Positions 1 to 10,121 are shown, numbered from the stretch's first letter. The stretch: 64,000 nucleotides of DNA from Nitratidesulfovibrio sp. (GCF_040373385.1 NZ_JBDXXH010000003.1:434001-498000); one strand, 5' to 3'. Notes: generated from the letters alone by a model not told the origin. Program-made: numbers and translations.

Positions 1-134
1 ACCGGCAGCATCAGGGCCACTTCCAGCGCGGCCAGGCCGCGCTGGGCCAGCGCCCGCGACGACGGAAGGTGGCGCAGTCCCCTGCGCGTTCCGCCGGGCG
101 GGGCCGGTGGCATGGTGTTGCGTGTTTCGAACAT
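1..134 (-). CDS. TadE-like pilus assembly protein, N-terminal fragment
   Basis: The gene starts at 134 behind a good ribosome site (AAGGAGT, 6 bases before ATG) and runs off the left edge, so only about 44 residues are visible. They comprise a basic N-terminus followed by RGLAALEVALMLP, which resembles the RGxxxVEFAL type-IV-pilin-like segment of TadE/TadF/TadG minor pseudopilins. TadE-family proteins are processed by the TadV prepilin peptidase and sit in the inner membrane as part of the Flp pilus machine. It is the last visible gene of the tad operon, about 100 bases after tadD. The family call rests on this one motif and on position. Confidence 0.6.
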   Translation of the reverse strand, partial: MFETRNTMPPAPPGGTRRGLRHLPSSRALAQRGLAALEVALMLP

Positions 135-236
135 GGTTTCACTCCTTGCGATGGTCCGCCCCCCGGCGAGATCCATCAGCGGTGCCCCCAACGGACAATG
201 GTGGACGCGCGTGGCGCGCCCGAAATTTCTGCGTGC

Positions 237-1400
237 CTAGTTGCCGTCGCGCAATTCGCCTTCGCGCACGGCAGCCGGGGTGGCGCGCGCCTTCAGGGGC
301 GTTGCCGAAGGCGGCAGCGTCACCGGCGTGGCTACACCGGGCGCGCCCGGTACGGGGCCGATTCCCATGGCCCCCGAAGGCCCCGTGGGCACCGTGTCGG
401 GCCCGGCCATGGGCAGCGGCGCGGCGGTGGACGATGCCGGGCCCTGCCCCTGCGCGATGCGCGCGGCCAGGCGGGCTCGCTTCAGGTTTTCCGCAGCGCG
501 GGCGTAGTAGCGCGGTTCCACTTCCAGGGCGCGTTGCAGATGGTACAGGGCCAAGGCATGCTCGCCCTGCTGCGAAAGGTACACGCCCAGGTTGTTGTGC
601 GCGGCGGCTTCGCCCCCGGCGTTGCGGAAGGCCTCGAAGGCTTCGTCGTAACGGCCCAGGCGGCACAGCGACAGGCCCATGTTGTTCCACACCCGGTTGC
701 CGGGCGCCCCGTAGGTGATGGCCGCGCGGAAATGGTCCACGGCGGCGGCGTCGCTACCCAGCATGGCCTGCGCGATGCCCGCGTTGTTGTGCAGTTCGCC
801 CGAGCGGGGCATCTGCTCCAGCGCCCGCACGAACAGGGCCAGGGCCTTGTCCGGCTGCCCCTGGTAATTGTGGATGGCGCCAAGGTGGCTGGCAGCCCCG
901 GCAAGGCGCGGGTCCAGCGCCAGCGCCCGTTCGAAGCGGCTCCCGGCCTCGGTCAGGTTGCCTTCGGCAAAGCTGAGCATGCCCGCCGTTTCCCAGGCCC
1001 GGGCATTGTCCGGGGCCAGCGACAGGGCGGCGTCGATGTCGGGCCGGGCCTCGGCAGTGACGCCGCGCGCCACCAGCAGCGCGCCGCGCTGGTATCTGGC
1101 CTCGGCCAGCTTGGGATCGAGCTGGCAGGCCCGGCTGAACTGCTCGAAGGCCAGTTCCTGCCGGTTCTGCGCAAGGAAGTTCAGGCCGCGCTGCAAATGT
1201 TCCTGGGCGTTCATGGCATCACCCTGGGGGGTGGGTTGCACCCCTTCGCCGTCGTGCAGCAGATCCTTGTTGCTGTGGTAGCGTTCCATCAGCGAAAGGT
1301 TGGAGCCGCGCGTGGGCTGCTGCGCGCCGCAACCGGCAAGCAGCAGGGCGCACAGCGCCAGCAGGGCAAGGGCGGGACGGGTGGCGGTGCGGGCGGTCAT
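237..1400 (-). CDS. tadD: TPR lipoprotein TadD
   Basis: This is a roughly 387-residue protein with a lipoprotein signal peptide (lipobox LLAGC, Cys near residue 24) followed by repeated tetratricopeptide units over about residues 60-310 (for example LAEARYQRGALLVARG and AHNNLGVYLSQQGEHALAL). The C-terminal tail is rich in Pro, Ala and Thr. TadD is an outer-membrane pilotin-like lipoprotein needed to assemble the Flp secretin. It lies between tadC and the tadE-like gene, as expected. The start at 1400 is preferred because AAGGA lies 8 bases upstream; an in-frame ATG at 1415 has no such site. The gap to tadC contains a palindromic element. Confidence 0.82.
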   Translation of the reverse strand: MTARTATRPALALLALCALLLAGCGAQQPTRGSNLSLMERYHSNKDLLHDGEGVQPTPQGDAMNAQEHLQRGLNFLAQNRQELAFEQFSRACQLDPKLAEARYQRGALLVARGVTAEARPDIDAALSLAPDNARAWETAGMLSFAEGNLTEAGSRFERALALDPRLAGAASHLGAIHNYQGQPDKALALFVRALEQMPRSGELHNNAGIAQAMLGSDAAAVDHFRAAITYGAPGNRVWNNMGLSLCRLGRYDEAFEAFRNAGGEAAAHNNLGVYLSQQGEHALALYHLQRALEVEPRYYARAAENLKRARLAARIAQGQGPASSTAAPLPMAGPDTVPTGPSGAMGIGPVPGAPGVATPVTLPPSATPLKARATPAAVREGELRDGN

Positions 1401-1445
1401 GGCGTTTTCCTTCATTGTTGCAAACCGGGCGATTTTCTCTCTTCG

Positions 1446-1523
1446 CCCCGGCTGGGGATTTCGTTCGCTGGCAAGGAGAACACGCCAGCCAGCGGGCGCC
1501 GGAGGAATGAAATCCCGCCGGGG
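1446..1523 (-). repeat. Palindromic stop-proximal element, copy F (tadC 3' end)
   Basis: A 78-base imperfect palindrome directly abuts the tadC stop codon. Read along tadC transcription, its arms contain CGGGATTTC...CGCTGGC and GCCAGCGAACGAAATCCC, enclosed by CCCCGG/CCGGGG. It is the shortest of six related elements in this window (others at 19413, 20401, 30473, 43958 and 45599) and shares their distal end, of the form TTGCCAGxGAACGAAATCC. It lies between tadC and tadD, so it could modulate read-through or mRNA stability within the operon. Confidence 0.7.
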
Positions 1524-2504
1524 CTATTGGCCCATCTGGGCGAAGACCTGCATCAACTTGATGAACGCGGGGCCCATGATGGTCACGAACAGGGCCGGAA
1601 GAATGCAGAACACCAGCGGGAACAGCAGCTTTACCGGCATCTTGGCGGCGATTTCCTCGGCCCGCTGGAAGCGCGTGGTGCGCATGGTGTCGGAGTAGAC
1701 GCGCAGCGTGCTGGAAATGCTGGTGCCGAAGGCATCCGCCTGCACGATGAGCGTGACCAGGCTGTTCACGTCTTCCAGCGCCACGCGCGAGGCCAGGTTC
1801 TTCAGGGCTTCGGAGCGCGACTTGCCCGCGCGCAGTTCCAGGATGACCAGGTTCAGTTCCTCGGCCAGCACCGGGTTGGTGCCCATCATTTCGCGGGCCA
1901 CGCGGGAGAAGGCCTGGTCCAGGCCCATGCCCGCCTCCACGCAGACCACCAGCAGGTCCAGGGCGTCGGGCAGCGAGTTGATGATGTCCAGCCTGCGTGC
2001 CTTGATGCGCCGCGACAGCCACACGTTGGGCGCGTACAGGCCCACCACCGCCGGACAGATGAACAGCAGCGCCACCATGCCCACGGGAATGTCGTTGCCC
2101 GCCAGCAGGCGGACCGTCAGCCCCAGCAGCAGGCCGCACAGGGTCAGCCCGGCCTTCACGCCCCAGAATACCAGCGGGGCGCGGCGGTTGCGGAAGCCCG
2201 CGCGCACCAGCGCCAGACCCGCCTCGTTCACTTCCTCGCCGTCGTCCTTGACCACCTTCTGCCCCACCCGCTCGGCCACGGCGTTCAGGGCGGCCTTCAG
2301 GGACGAAAAGGGGGATTCGGGCAGGGTCGGGGCGGCCACGGCCACGGCGCGGGCGCCTGTGGCGTGCCGGGTGAGGCGACCATGCATGCGCTCTACCCGC
2401 TGGCGATTGCCGAACATGCCGCGCAGAGCCTGCGCCACCAGCAATACCGCGCCGGAGGCCAGCAGGGCTGCCAGGAAGGGGATCATGGTTTCGTCGAACG
2501 GCAT
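1524..2504 (-). CDS. tadC: Flp pilus inner-membrane platform protein TadC
   Basis: This 326-residue protein has an N-terminal membrane anchor, a pair of membrane segments near residues 115-160, a T2SSF (GspF-type) cytoplasmic domain with the motif DALDLLVVCVEAGMGLDQAF, and C-terminal membrane segments ending near VKLLFPLVFCILPALFV. TadC and TadB form the inner-membrane platform on which the TadA ATPase acts. The start at 2504 has a GAGGAT site 8 bases upstream. The gene is 11 bases downstream of tadB. The F-type domain and the gene order make the assignment secure. Confidence 0.9.
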   Translation of the reverse strand: MPFDETMIPFLAALLASGAVLLVAQALRGMFGNRQRVERMHGRLTRHATGARAVAVAAPTLPESPFSSLKAALNAVAERVGQKVVKDDGEEVNEAGLALVRAGFRNRRAPLVFWGVKAGLTLCGLLLGLTVRLLAGNDIPVGMVALLFICPAVVGLYAPNVWLSRRIKARRLDIINSLPDALDLLVVCVEAGMGLDQAFSRVAREMMGTNPVLAEELNLVILELRAGKSRSEALKNLASRVALEDVNSLVTLIVQADAFGTSISSTLRVYSDTMRTTRFQRAEEIAAKMPVKLLFPLVFCILPALFVTIMGPAFIKLMQVFAQMGQ

Positions 2505-2515
2505 GGCGGATATCC

Positions 2516-3481
2516 TCAGACTCTGATGGTGGTCATGCGCTTGAGCACGATACCGCCGATGGCCATCTGGAACAGCGATCCGGTAAGCAGCATGTTCCCC
2601 TCGGGCGTGGCGTACAGGGCGCTCATGAAGTCGGCGTTCAGCAGGTTGATGATGAACCCGATGCCGAAGGGCAGGGCGAACAGGATCCAGGCGGTCAGGC
2701 GGCCTTCCGCCGAAAGCACGCGCACCCGGCCCGCCAGCTTGAACCGTTCGCGGATCAGCCGGGCGATGTTGGTGACGATTTCCGCCAGGTTGCCGCCGGT
2801 TTCACGCTGGATGTTCACCGACACCACGAAGAACTTCAGGTCCGGGCAGTCCACGCGGCGGGTAAGGTTGTACAGGGCCGCGTTCGCCGGGATGCCGAAG
2901 TTGATTTCGTCCAGGGTCTTCTGGATTTCCGGGCCGATGGGATCGGCGAATTCGTCGGCCACCATGCGCATGCCCTGATTGAAGGCATGCCCCGCCTTGA
3001 GCGCGCGGGCGATGAGGTCCAGCGCATCGGGCAGCTGACGCTGAAAGCGGCCCATGCGGGCGTTGCGCTTGCGCTGCACCCACAGGAAGGGCGCGTAGCC
3101 GAGCGCCAGCGGCGGCGCCACCAGCAGGAACAGGTTGTCCACCAGCAGGTGCATGACCAGAAAGCTCGAGGCCGCGCCCAGCACCGAGGCCAGCAGCAGC
3201 ACGCCCAGGGTGGCCCGTACCTGCGCCTGTTCCAGTGCCAGGTCCATCTTCTTGGTCCACGACTGGGCGGCCAGCATCCGGTGCAGCCAGTCCACGTCGG
3301 ACAGGGAGCGGCGGCGTTCCAGGTCCACCCGGTCCTGCTCGTCTTTCGCCCGCAGCAGGTTTTCCATGCGCTGCCCCACGCGCTGCGCCGTGGCGCGGCG
3401 GCGACCGTAGGCCAGGTCCAGCACGCCCATGACGAACACGAACATGGCGATGACCGAGAGTACGGCGATGACGAGCATCAT
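2516..3481 (-). CDS. tadB: Flp pilus inner-membrane platform protein TadB
   Basis: This 321-residue protein has an N-terminal membrane segment ([18 protein letters not shown]), a cytoplasmic stretch, two further membrane segments near 90-130, a T2SSF domain with [21 protein letters not shown], and C-terminal membrane helices. It is the partner of TadC and docks the TadA ATPase to the pilus base. Two consecutive ATGs start the gene at 3481, with AAGGGG about 7 bases upstream. It follows tadA after 31 bases and precedes tadC by 11 bases. Confidence 0.9.
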   Translation of the reverse strand: MMLVIAVLSVIAMFVFVMGVLDLAYGRRRATAQRVGQRMENLLRAKDEQDRVDLERRRSLSDVDWLHRMLAAQSWTKKMDLALEQAQVRATLGVLLLASVLGAASSFLVMHLLVDNLFLLVAPPLALGYAPFLWVQRKRNARMGRFQRQLPDALDLIARALKAGHAFNQGMRMVADEFADPIGPEIQKTLDEINFGIPANAALYNLTRRVDCPDLKFFVVSVNIQRETGGNLAEIVTNIARLIRERFKLAGRVRVLSAEGRLTAWILFALPFGIGFIINLLNADFMSALYATPEGNMLLTGSLFQMAIGGIVLKRMTTIRV

Positions 3482-3512
3482 GGCGAAACCCCTTTGCGTT
3501 CAGGCTGCCGCG

Positions 3513-5426
3513 CTACTGCGACAGGTCGGGGTCGAACAGCGCGCCGCCGAGCTCGATGCCCATGGCGGCCAGGCGCGGGGCGAAGCGGGGCCGGATGCCG
3601 CCGGAGCGGAAGCGCCCCTGCACCTTGCCGTTTTCGTCCACGCCGGTCTGTTCGAAGGTGAAGATGTCCTGCATGGTGATGGCGTCGCCTTCCATGCCGG
3701 TGATTTCCGAAAGGCTGGTCATCTTGCGCGAGCCGTCGGACAGGCGCGAAACCTGGATGATCACGTCCACGGCGGACGAAATGTACCGCTTCAGCGACAG
3801 GGTGCCGATGTTCAGCCCGGCCATGGCCACCATGGTTTCCAGGCGCATCAGGCAGTCGCGCGGGGTGTTGGCGTGGATGGTGGTCAGCGAGCCGTCGTGG
3901 CCGGTGTTCATGGCTTGCAGCATGTCCAGCACTTCGCCGCTGCGCACTTCGCCCACGATGATGCGATCGGGCCGCATGCGCAGGCAGTTCTTGACCAGGT
4001 CGCGCGCGGTGACCTGACCCTGCCCCTCGATGTTGGCGGGGCGGGTTTCCAGCCGCACCACGTGGTCCTGCTTCAGTTGCAGTTCCGCCGCGTCTTCGAT
4101 GGTCACGATGCGCTCGTCGTGCGGCACGAAGCGTGACAGGCAGTTGAGCATGGTGGTCTTGCCCGAGCCGGTGCCGCCGGAAACGATGATGTTCAGCCGC
4201 GCCTTGACGATGCCGCGCAGCACCTCGCCCATATCCGGGCTCAGCGCGCCGAAGCGGATCAGGTCTTCCAGTTCCAGCGGGTCCTTGGAAAAGCGGCGGA
4301 TGGACAGGCTGGGGCCGTCCAGGGCCAGCGGCGGGATGATGGCGTTGACGCGCGACCCGTCGGCCAGGCGCGCGTCCACCATGGGCGATGCCTCGTCCAC
4401 GCGGCGGCCGATGCGGGCCACGATGCGGTCGATGATCTTGCGCAGGTGGTCGTCGTCCAGGAAACGGGTGTTGACCCGGATCAGCTTGCCGCGCCGTTCC
4501 ACGTAGACCATGCGGTAGTTGTTGACGAGGATGTCGTTGACCGTGGGGTCGCGCAGCAGCGGTTCCAGCGGGCCAAGGCCCATGACCTCGTCGCGGATGT
4601 CCTCGACCAGTTGGCGTTGCTCCTGCGCGTTGAGGGGGGCCTGACGGAATTCCTCGCGCAGCAGCTTTTCGACCAGGCGCGAAATTTCTGCGGCCAGCCT
4701 GTCGGGCGGCAGCGATTCGGCGGCGGCCAGGTCCATCATCTCCAGCAGGCGGTCTTGCAGGCGGGCGCGAATTTCGTAGTAGTGGTCGCCGTGCAGGGTC
4801 AGGGTGGACACGTCGCACACCTGCTCCGCGCTGGCGGGGCGGGCAGCGGGGCGTGACAGCGGACGGGATTTGGCGGCCTGGGGGCCTTGCGCGTCGGTGG
4901 TCTGGGGGTTTGCGGCCTGCGCGTCAGGGGATTGCGCGCAAGGGGCCTGCGTTTTCGGGGTGTCGGCGCGGGGCACCGCGTGAGGCGCGGAGGCCGCCGC
5001 AGGTTCGGACACCGGCGCGGATTCCGGACGCGGCGCGCGGAACAGGGTGGCGTCGTTGACCGGTACGCGCGGGATGGGCGCGTTGTCGGTTTCGTCCGTG
5101 TGATCCGTCCCGTTTGCATCACCTGCCCCGTTCAGGAAGGTGACGGGTGCGGAAGATGTGGGGGCCTCGCGCAGGTCCTGCGGGGTGGGCATGGCGGTTC
5201 CGTTGCCGGAAAGATGGCTGCGGGCGTTGAGGCCGGACGCACCCAGGCGGGGCACCTGCCGCGACGGTGCGGACTCCGGGCCGCGCTCCAGGCTGTCCAG
5301 TTCGTGCTGGAGATGCCCGTAGACGTCGGCATCCGCGTGCACGAATGGCGGGGTCTCGGATTCCGGCGTCAGCGCGGGGGCGGGTTGCCGCCGCGTGGTG
5401 CGCATCAGTCGTTCGGCCAGTCTCAT
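3513..5426 (-). CDS. tadA: Flp pilus assembly ATPase TadA/CpaF
   Basis: This 637-residue secretion ATPase powers Flp pilus polymerisation. The first roughly 200 residues are low-complexity (Pro, Ala, Thr, Gln rich) and longer than in most CpaF proteins. The conserved core follows: an N-domain around 215-390, Walker [11 protein letters not shown] at about 416-425, the ED of [11 protein letters not shown], and the Walker B-like segment [11 protein letters not shown] near 488-498, then an His-box [18 protein letters not shown]. The ATG at 5426 has an AAGGGG site and lies 2 bases after the tadZ stop, so the genes are translationally close. Confidence 0.95.
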   Translation of the reverse strand: MRLAERLMRTTRRQPAPALTPESETPPFVHADADVYGHLQHELDSLERGPESAPSRQVPRLGASGLNARSHLSGNGTAMPTPQDLREAPTSSAPVTFLNGAGDANGTDHTDETDNAPIPRVPVNDATLFRAPRPESAPVSEPAAASAPHAVPRADTPKTQAPCAQSPDAQAANPQTTDAQGPQAAKSRPLSRPAARPASAEQVCDVSTLTLHGDHYYEIRARLQDRLLEMMDLAAAESLPPDRLAAEISRLVEKLLREEFRQAPLNAQEQRQLVEDIRDEVMGLGPLEPLLRDPTVNDILVNNYRMVYVERRGKLIRVNTRFLDDDHLRKIIDRIVARIGRRVDEASPMVDARLADGSRVNAIIPPLALDGPSLSIRRFSKDPLELEDLIRFGALSPDMGEVLRGIVKARLNIIVSGGTGSGKTTMLNCLSRFVPHDERIVTIEDAAELQLKQDHVVRLETRPANIEGQGQVTARDLVKNCLRMRPDRIIVGEVRSGEVLDMLQAMNTGHDGSLTTIHANTPRDCLMRLETMVAMAGLNIGTLSLKRYISSAVDVIIQVSRLSDGSRKMTSLSEITGMEGDAITMQDIFTFEQTGVDENGKVQGRFRSGGIRPRFAPRLAAMGIELGGALFDPDLSQ

Positions 5427-5428
5427 GG

Positions 5429-6880
5429 CTATCCCCTTGCGCCCTGCAACAGGACGCCGTGCGGCAGCAGGCCGCCCCGTTCGCGTTCGGGGTCGCGTTC
5501 CATGCCGCGCCGATTGGGTTCATGCGTGTCGTCGCCCTTGCGGTGCAGCAGGCGGGCGAAGATGCCCCCCGCCTTCATGCCGGGCGCGGTGCCGCCGTTG
5601 CCGGGCGCGGCGGCGGCGGGGGCCAGCCGTTCGGCCAGCTTGGCCAACGAGCGCGCGGCCACCGAGCGGGGCGCCGCCTCGCACAGGGGCACGCCCTGGT
5701 TGATGGCCGACACGGCAGCGCCGTAGTCGTCGCCCACGGTGGCGAATACCTTGCGTTCCAGCAGCCGTTCGGCCTCGGTCAGGTCCACCCCGGCCTGGGG
5801 CGACATGCGGTTGACCACCAACTGGATGCGCGCGGCCACGGAGGGCGCAGCGGCGGCCACGTCGTCCAGCAGGCGGCGGGCACCCGCCAGGGCGGGCAGG
5901 GCCAGGTCGGTGACCAGCAGGATGGTTTCCGCCTCCTGCATGGAAACAAGGGCCAGTTCGTCGGCATAGGGGCCGCCGTCCACCACGGTGACGGCGTACA
6001 GGGCGCGGGCCAGGTCCAGTACGGCCTTCACCGCGCGGGGGCTGATGGCGTCCAGGTCGTCGCCCGTGTCGGGCGAGGCGTATACTTCGAGGCCGCTGGC
6101 GTGCCGTTCGGCCAGGCTGCGCAGGAAGGTGGCGTCCAGGCGGCCAAGGTTGCGCGCGCCGTCGGCCCAGGTGCGGGAATATTCCATGTCCAGGAACAGC
6201 GGCACGTCGCCCTGGGGCAGGCGCATGTCCATCAGCGCCGCCAGCGGCAGCGCGGCGGGGTTGGCGGCCGGGCCGCCCGTGGCCAGGGCCATGTCGCCCA
6301 TGGCCTGCACGTCGCGCGCGGCATTGGTGCCGCGTCCGTTCGTTCCGGTCAGGCCCCTGCCCGTCTTCTTCGCATCGGACGCGGGAGCGGTGCCGACCAG
6401 GGAACGCGCGGCCAGCACGGCAAGGTTCACGGCCACGGTGGTGGCGCCCACGCCGCCCTTGGCCCCCATGATGTGGATGATCCGGCCACCGGCGGCGGGC
6501 GCGGCAGCCGACGGGCTTGCGGCTCGCGCGGTACGGCGGCGGCGCGCGTAGCCTTCCAGCGCGGCCAGCACCTCGTCCGAGCGGAACGGCTGGGACAGGA
6601 ATTCGCTGATCCCGGCGCGCATGGCGCGGATGATCAGGTCCGGGTCCTTCTGGCGCGAGGCCACGAACACCTCGCCCACGCGGGGGTCGGACACCAGCGA
6701 GGCGATGGACTCGAAATCGTCCTCCAGGTCTTCCCCCAATTCCAGGACAACCAGTCCGAGGTCGTCGGCTTCACCGGGGGTGACCAGGCGGAAGCCATCC
6801 TGCCGGGCGAGGACGCGGGTGAGTTCCTCGCGCGTGGCGAGGCGCTTGGTGAGCAGGCAGACGGGATGGGTGATGTTCAT
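5429..6880 (-). CDS. tadZ: Pilus localisation ATPase-like protein TadZ/CpaE
   Basis: This 483-residue protein has an N-terminal receiver-like fold (about 1-115) that lacks a clear phosphoacceptor context, then a MinD/ParA-type domain with a deviant Walker [12 protein letters not shown], around 138-148. TadZ/CpaE positions the Flp apparatus at the cell pole. A low-complexity insert around 190-215 ([16 protein letters not shown]) and an Ala/Gly-rich C-terminal region are unusual but keep the reading frame. It is flanked closely by the small lipoprotein gene (12 bases) and tadA (2 bases). Confidence 0.85.
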   Translation of the reverse strand: MNITHPVCLLTKRLATREELTRVLARQDGFRLVTPGEADDLGLVVLELGEDLEDDFESIASLVSDPRVGEVFVASRQKDPDLIIRAMRAGISEFLSQPFRSDEVLAALEGYARRRRTARAASPSAAAPAAGGRIIHIMGAKGGVGATTVAVNLAVLAARSLVGTAPASDAKKTGRGLTGTNGRGTNAARDVQAMGDMALATGGPAANPAALPLAALMDMRLPQGDVPLFLDMEYSRTWADGARNLGRLDATFLRSLAERHASGLEVYASPDTGDDLDAISPRAVKAVLDLARALYAVTVVDGGPYADELALVSMQEAETILLVTDLALPALAGARRLLDDVAAAAPSVAARIQLVVNRMSPQAGVDLTEAERLLERKVFATVGDDYGAAVSAINQGVPLCEAAPRSVAARSLAKLAERLAPAAAAPGNGGTAPGMKAGGIFARLLHRKGDDTHEPNRRGMERDPERERGGLLPHGVLLQGARG

Positions 6881-6892
6881 GGCGGATTCTCG

Positions 6893-7213
6893 CTACTTGC
6901 CGATCTTGAAGCGGAGGGTGTTGCCTTCATCGGGCTTCTTCTCGCCTTCGCGCATGGTTTTCATGACGCGCTCGCCCACCCGGCCATCCAGGCCGATGAC
7001 GGGGTCGTCGTCCGCCGGGCCGGGGTTCAGCCGCTGGGCGTCGCGCTGGGCGCGGAAGGCCTCGCCCTGGGTGAAGGTCCATTCGGAAATGGGCGAGTCC
7101 TTGGACGGCCCGGCGCAGCCCGTCAGGACGGCAAGGACGAAGATGGCCGCAAACAGGGGCAGCAGGGCCAACAGGGCAGGGCGGGGCTGGGGGACGATCC
7201 GGTTGGCGTTCAT
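6893..7213 (-). CDS. Small lipoprotein of the tad operon
   Basis: This 106-residue protein has a lipoprotein signal peptide (LAVLTGC, Cys near 33) and a short charged mature region with no recognised domain. Its start overlaps the rcpA stop by 4 bases (ATGA type), so it is translationally coupled to the secretin, and it lies 12 bases before tadZ. By position it may be an outer-membrane helper for the RcpA secretin, comparable in place to CpaD/RcpB, but no sequence motif proves that. The longer in-frame ORF upstream is out of frame with rcpA and is a shadow. Confidence 0.75.
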   Translation of the reverse strand: MNANRIVPQPRPALLALLPLFAAIFVLAVLTGCAGPSKDSPISEWTFTQGEAFRAQRDAQRLNPGPADDDPVIGLDGRVGERVMKTMREGEKKPDEGNTLRFKIGK

Positions 7214-8697
7214 TTCGTGCCTCCTTGGGCATGGCCGGGCAGCACGTGTCCGAACTCGCCTTCCATGCCCGAGGGGGCATCGGCCGTGTTGCGGGGTGCG
7301 GCGTAGGCGGCGGGGGCGGTGATGGCCGGGGCTGCGCCCTCCATCTTGCCCTGAAGGAAGAATTCGAACTCCGATGGCTCGCGAAAGCCGTCGGTGGGCA
7401 GCTTGGCCGTGGCGCCGTCCAGCGGCTTGGCCAGGCGCGGGGTGACGATGATGACCAGTTCGGTCTCGTTCTTCTGCCAGTTGCTGGAGCGGAACAGCGT
7501 GCCCAGCAGGGGCACGTCGCCCAGCACGGGGTATTTCTTGATGTTCTCGCGCACTTCGTCGCGCAGCAGGCCCGCCACGGCAAAGCTCTGGCCGTCGGCC
7601 AGTTCCACGGTGGTGGCGGCGCGCCGGGAGGAGATGGCCGGAATGGTGAACCCGTTGATTTCGATGACGTTGGTATAGTCCAGTTCCGATACTTCGGGGT
7701 TTACCCGCATGCTGATCAGCTTGTCCGAGACCACCGTGGGGGTGAAGCCCAGGGTCACGCCGTACTTCTTGAATTCGATGGCCACGGTGCCCAGGCCCTG
7801 CGGCACGGGGATGGGTATTTCGCCCCCGGCGAGGAAGTCGGCGGTTTCGCCGCTGCGGCAGATCAGGGTGGGTTCGGCCAGCACCTTGACCAGGCCGTTC
7901 TGCTTCAGCACGTCCAGAAAGCCCATCAGGCTCGCCTGGCCCGCAGTGGCGCGGAACATGCCGGTGACGTTGGGGCTGATCACGGCCCCTGTACCGCCCA
8001 CGCCCACCACGCCTTTCTGGCTGTCCAGGGTGAACAGCTGGTTCAGCATGCCGAAGGCGAAATCGTTGTTCCAGGCGTAGGTCAGGTCGATGCCCAGGCG
8101 TTCCAGCACCGACTTGCGCATCTCGGCCACCTTCACTTCCAGCATCACCTGATGCACGCCGCCCACCTGCATGAGGTTGGTCACCTTGTCCGGGGCGTAC
8201 AGCTTGGCCACGTCCAGGGCGGTGGTCATGCCCGCGCTGCTGCGCACGGTGCCTGCCAGGGTGATGGATTCGCCCACGGCCATGACCATGATGTCCTTTT
8301 CGTCGGGCAGCACGCGGTGCAGCATTTCCTTCAGTTGGGCAAGGTCCGGGGTGACCTGGATGTCGTAGACCTGGGTGATGGCCCCGGCCCCGTTCCACAG
8401 GGTAAGCGTGGTGCCGCCCGGCTTCTTGCCGGTGATGTAGACCTGCTGGGGCGACAGTACGACCACCCCCGCGATGCCTTCGTCGGCCACGGAAACCCGG
8501 GCTGCGGGCTGTGCGGTGCGCACCACCATGGACTTGCCCATGGCCAGCGGCACGGACTGCGGGGTTGCGTCGGCCAGGGCCTGTGTGGCGACGGCCAGAA
8601 CCAGCACGGCTGCCAACATGGCGCATGCGGCGCGAACGATCGACAGGGAACCGACGGGCTGAACCGCCGCGCGGGTGAGGTGGGCGGGGCGGCTCAT
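7210..8697 (-). CDS. rcpA: Flp pilus outer-membrane secretin RcpA/CpaC
   Basis: This 495-residue protein has an N-terminal signal peptide (about 1-42), a pilus-type secretin N-domain (SVPLAMGKSMVV...VYITGKKPGGTTLTLW) and a BON-like region with MVMAVGESITLAGTV. The C-terminal secretin domain (about 250-440) contains EIPIPVPQGLGTVAIEFKKY, VNPEVSELDY and the tail motif VELADGQSFAVAGLL. It forms the outer-membrane pore through which the Flp pilus emerges. It overlaps rcpC upstream and the small lipoprotein gene downstream by 4 bases each. Confidence 0.92.
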   Translation of the reverse strand: MSRPAHLTRAAVQPVGSLSIVRAACAMLAAVLVLAVATQALADATPQSVPLAMGKSMVVRTAQPAARVSVADEGIAGVVVLSPQQVYITGKKPGGTTLTLWNGAGAITQVYDIQVTPDLAQLKEMLHRVLPDEKDIMVMAVGESITLAGTVRSSAGMTTALDVAKLYAPDKVTNLMQVGGVHQVMLEVKVAEMRKSVLERLGIDLTYAWNNDFAFGMLNQLFTLDSQKGVVGVGGTGAVISPNVTGMFRATAGQASLMGFLDVLKQNGLVKVLAEPTLICRSGETADFLAGGEIPIPVPQGLGTVAIEFKKYGVTLGFTPTVVSDKLISMRVNPEVSELDYTNVIEINGFTIPAISSRRAATTVELADGQSFAVAGLLRDEVRENIKKYPVLGDVPLLGTLFRSSNWQKNETELVIIVTPRLAKPLDGATAKLPTDGFREPSEFEFFLQGKMEGAAPAITAPAAYAAPRNTADAPSGMEGEFGHVLPGHAQGGTK

Positions 8698-9518
8698 TGC
8701 GGGAACCTCAGTGTTGAACGTTCGGTGCCGGAGATCATCTCCACCTTGGTTTCACGCACCTTGGGAACCGGCTTGCCCTCCGGGGTGCTGGTCAGCAGGG
8801 CCAGCGTGCCGGGCACGTCCGTGCCGGGGGTCAGCACCGTGCCGTCGTCGGCGGGGTTGCGCAGGGCGAAGTGCAGTTCGCCGCGCGAGGCGGCCAGGGA
8901 CAGCGGTTCGGCCTGCTGGGGCGAGATTTCCAGGGTATACACGTCCACCGAAGAGGTGGAGGTGTCGTCGCCTTCCTGCTTCAGTTCGGTGCCGGTGGCC
9001 AGCACGCGCACGTTTTCGAGCACCAGCTTGGTGCGCGACTTGGACTTCTCGCGGCTTTCGTCGTCCAGGGTCGCCAGCACGTCCACGCGGTTGCCGGGGC
9101 GGATGAACCCGGAAAGGCCCAGCACCTTGTTGCCCTTGACGGCCACGGCGCGCATGCCGGGGGCGATCAGCGTGCTGACGCCGCCGTGCGCCTGGCCGTC
9201 CTGCAACAGGCGGGCTTCGGTGATGGGTTCACCGGCGGTCACGTCGGAGGAAAGCACCCGGCCCACGGGCATGGCGTCCTTGTTGAACGCGCCGGATGGC
9301 GCGCTGGACTTCAGGAAGGGGGCCATCTTGATCTGTTCGGCCGTCAGCTTGGCGCCGCGCGGCACGTCGGCGGCGGCCACCGCCAGCTCGACCTGCTCGG
9401 GGGCGGCCATCTGGGGGGCGGCGGCGCGGTTCACCTGCATGAACCGGAACACCAGCACCCCGGCCACCAGGGCCAGCACCAGCGCGAGGGAAATCTGGAT
9501 CAGTGAGGAGGCGCGCAT
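8694..9518 (-). CDS. rcpC: Flp pilus assembly protein RcpC/CpaB
   Basis: This 274-residue periplasmic protein is anchored by one N-terminal membrane helix (IQISLALVLALVAGVLVF). It has an SAF domain at about 45-110 (VAAADVPRGAKLTAEQIKM and VLSSDVTAGEPITEARLL) and the RcpC-type segment GMRAVAVKGNKVLGLSGFIR. CpaB proteins support the secretin and may contact the cell wall. The stop overlaps the rcpA start by 4 bases. The tadV gene ends 12 bases upstream. Confidence 0.9.
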   Translation of the reverse strand: MRASSLIQISLALVLALVAGVLVFRFMQVNRAAAPQMAAPEQVELAVAAADVPRGAKLTAEQIKMAPFLKSSAPSGAFNKDAMPVGRVLSSDVTAGEPITEARLLQDGQAHGGVSTLIAPGMRAVAVKGNKVLGLSGFIRPGNRVDVLATLDDESREKSKSRTKLVLENVRVLATGTELKQEGDDTSTSSVDVYTLEISPQQAEPLSLAASRGELHFALRNPADDGTVLTPGTDVPGTLALLTSTPEGKPVPKVRETKVEMISGTERSTLRFPQ

Positions 9519-9530
9519 GACCGTGCCCCC

Positions 9531-10121
9531 CTACAGGATGACGGCCCAGGCGGGCAGCAGCGCGGACATGGCCGAGGGGAAGGCGGCTTGCGCCATGGCA
9601 AGGCCGGTACCCAGCGCGATGGCCACGCCGTAGCACAGCCGGGGCAGGCGGGCGCTGGCGGTGGCGGGGACGTAGTCGAAGCGACCGGTGACGGCCAGCA
9701 GTTCGACGGATACCCGCAGCGAGCGCAACACCGCGCGCAACTGCGGCAGGTGGAAGGCCAGCACGCCCAGGGCGTAGACGCCGCCGGCAAGGCTGGTCCA
9801 GATGAAGGCGCGGAACACGGTTTCGGCACCCAGGAAGGCACCGGCGGCGGCCAGCAGCTTCACGTCGCCCGCGCCCATGACCCGCAGCAGGAAGGGGATC
9901 AGCATCAGGCCGAGGCCCAGGCCGAAACCGGACAGGGAAAAGAGCAGGCCGTCCCAGGCGCCGGAAAGGCCGCCGGTCCAGGCGCCCAGCACCGTGTTGA
10001 CCACGACGCCCGCCAGCATGGCGGGAAAGGTGAGCCAGTTGGGAATGCGCATGGCGCGCAGGTCGGTGGTCACGGCCACCAGCAGTACGGCGGCGAGGGG
10101 GGCGGCAAGGATGGGGTTCAT
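9531..10121 (-). CDS. tadV: Prepilin peptidase TadV/CpaA
   Basis: This 196-residue A24-family aspartic peptidase cleaves the leaders of Flp pilins and TadE-like proteins. The two catalytic Asp residues are visible in the contexts TTDLRAMRIPN (near residue 18) and GAGDVKLLAAAGAFLG (near residue 73). Several membrane helices surround them. The start at 10121 has an AAGAGGAG site; the longer in-frame extension to 10205 lacks one. The gene lies 213 bases after the third pilin gene, within the same transcription unit as far as can be seen. Confidence 0.9.
   Translation of the reverse strand: MNPILAAPLAAVLLVAVTTDLRAMRIPNWLTFPAMLAGVVVNTVLGAWTGGLSGAWDGLLFSLSGFGLGLGLMLIPFLLRVMGAGDVKLLAAAGAFLGAETVFRAFIWTSLAGGVYALGVLAFHLPQLRAVLRSLRVSVELLAVTGRFDYVPATASARLPRLCYGVAIALGTGLAMAQAAFPSAMSALLPAWAVIL

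Noticed and set aside
69..2978. 969-residue ORF on the plus strand, antisense to tad genes
   Set aside because: It is a GC-driven open frame opposite tadB/tadC/tadD, with Arg/Gln/His-rich composition and no domain, while the minus-strand genes are clearly real.
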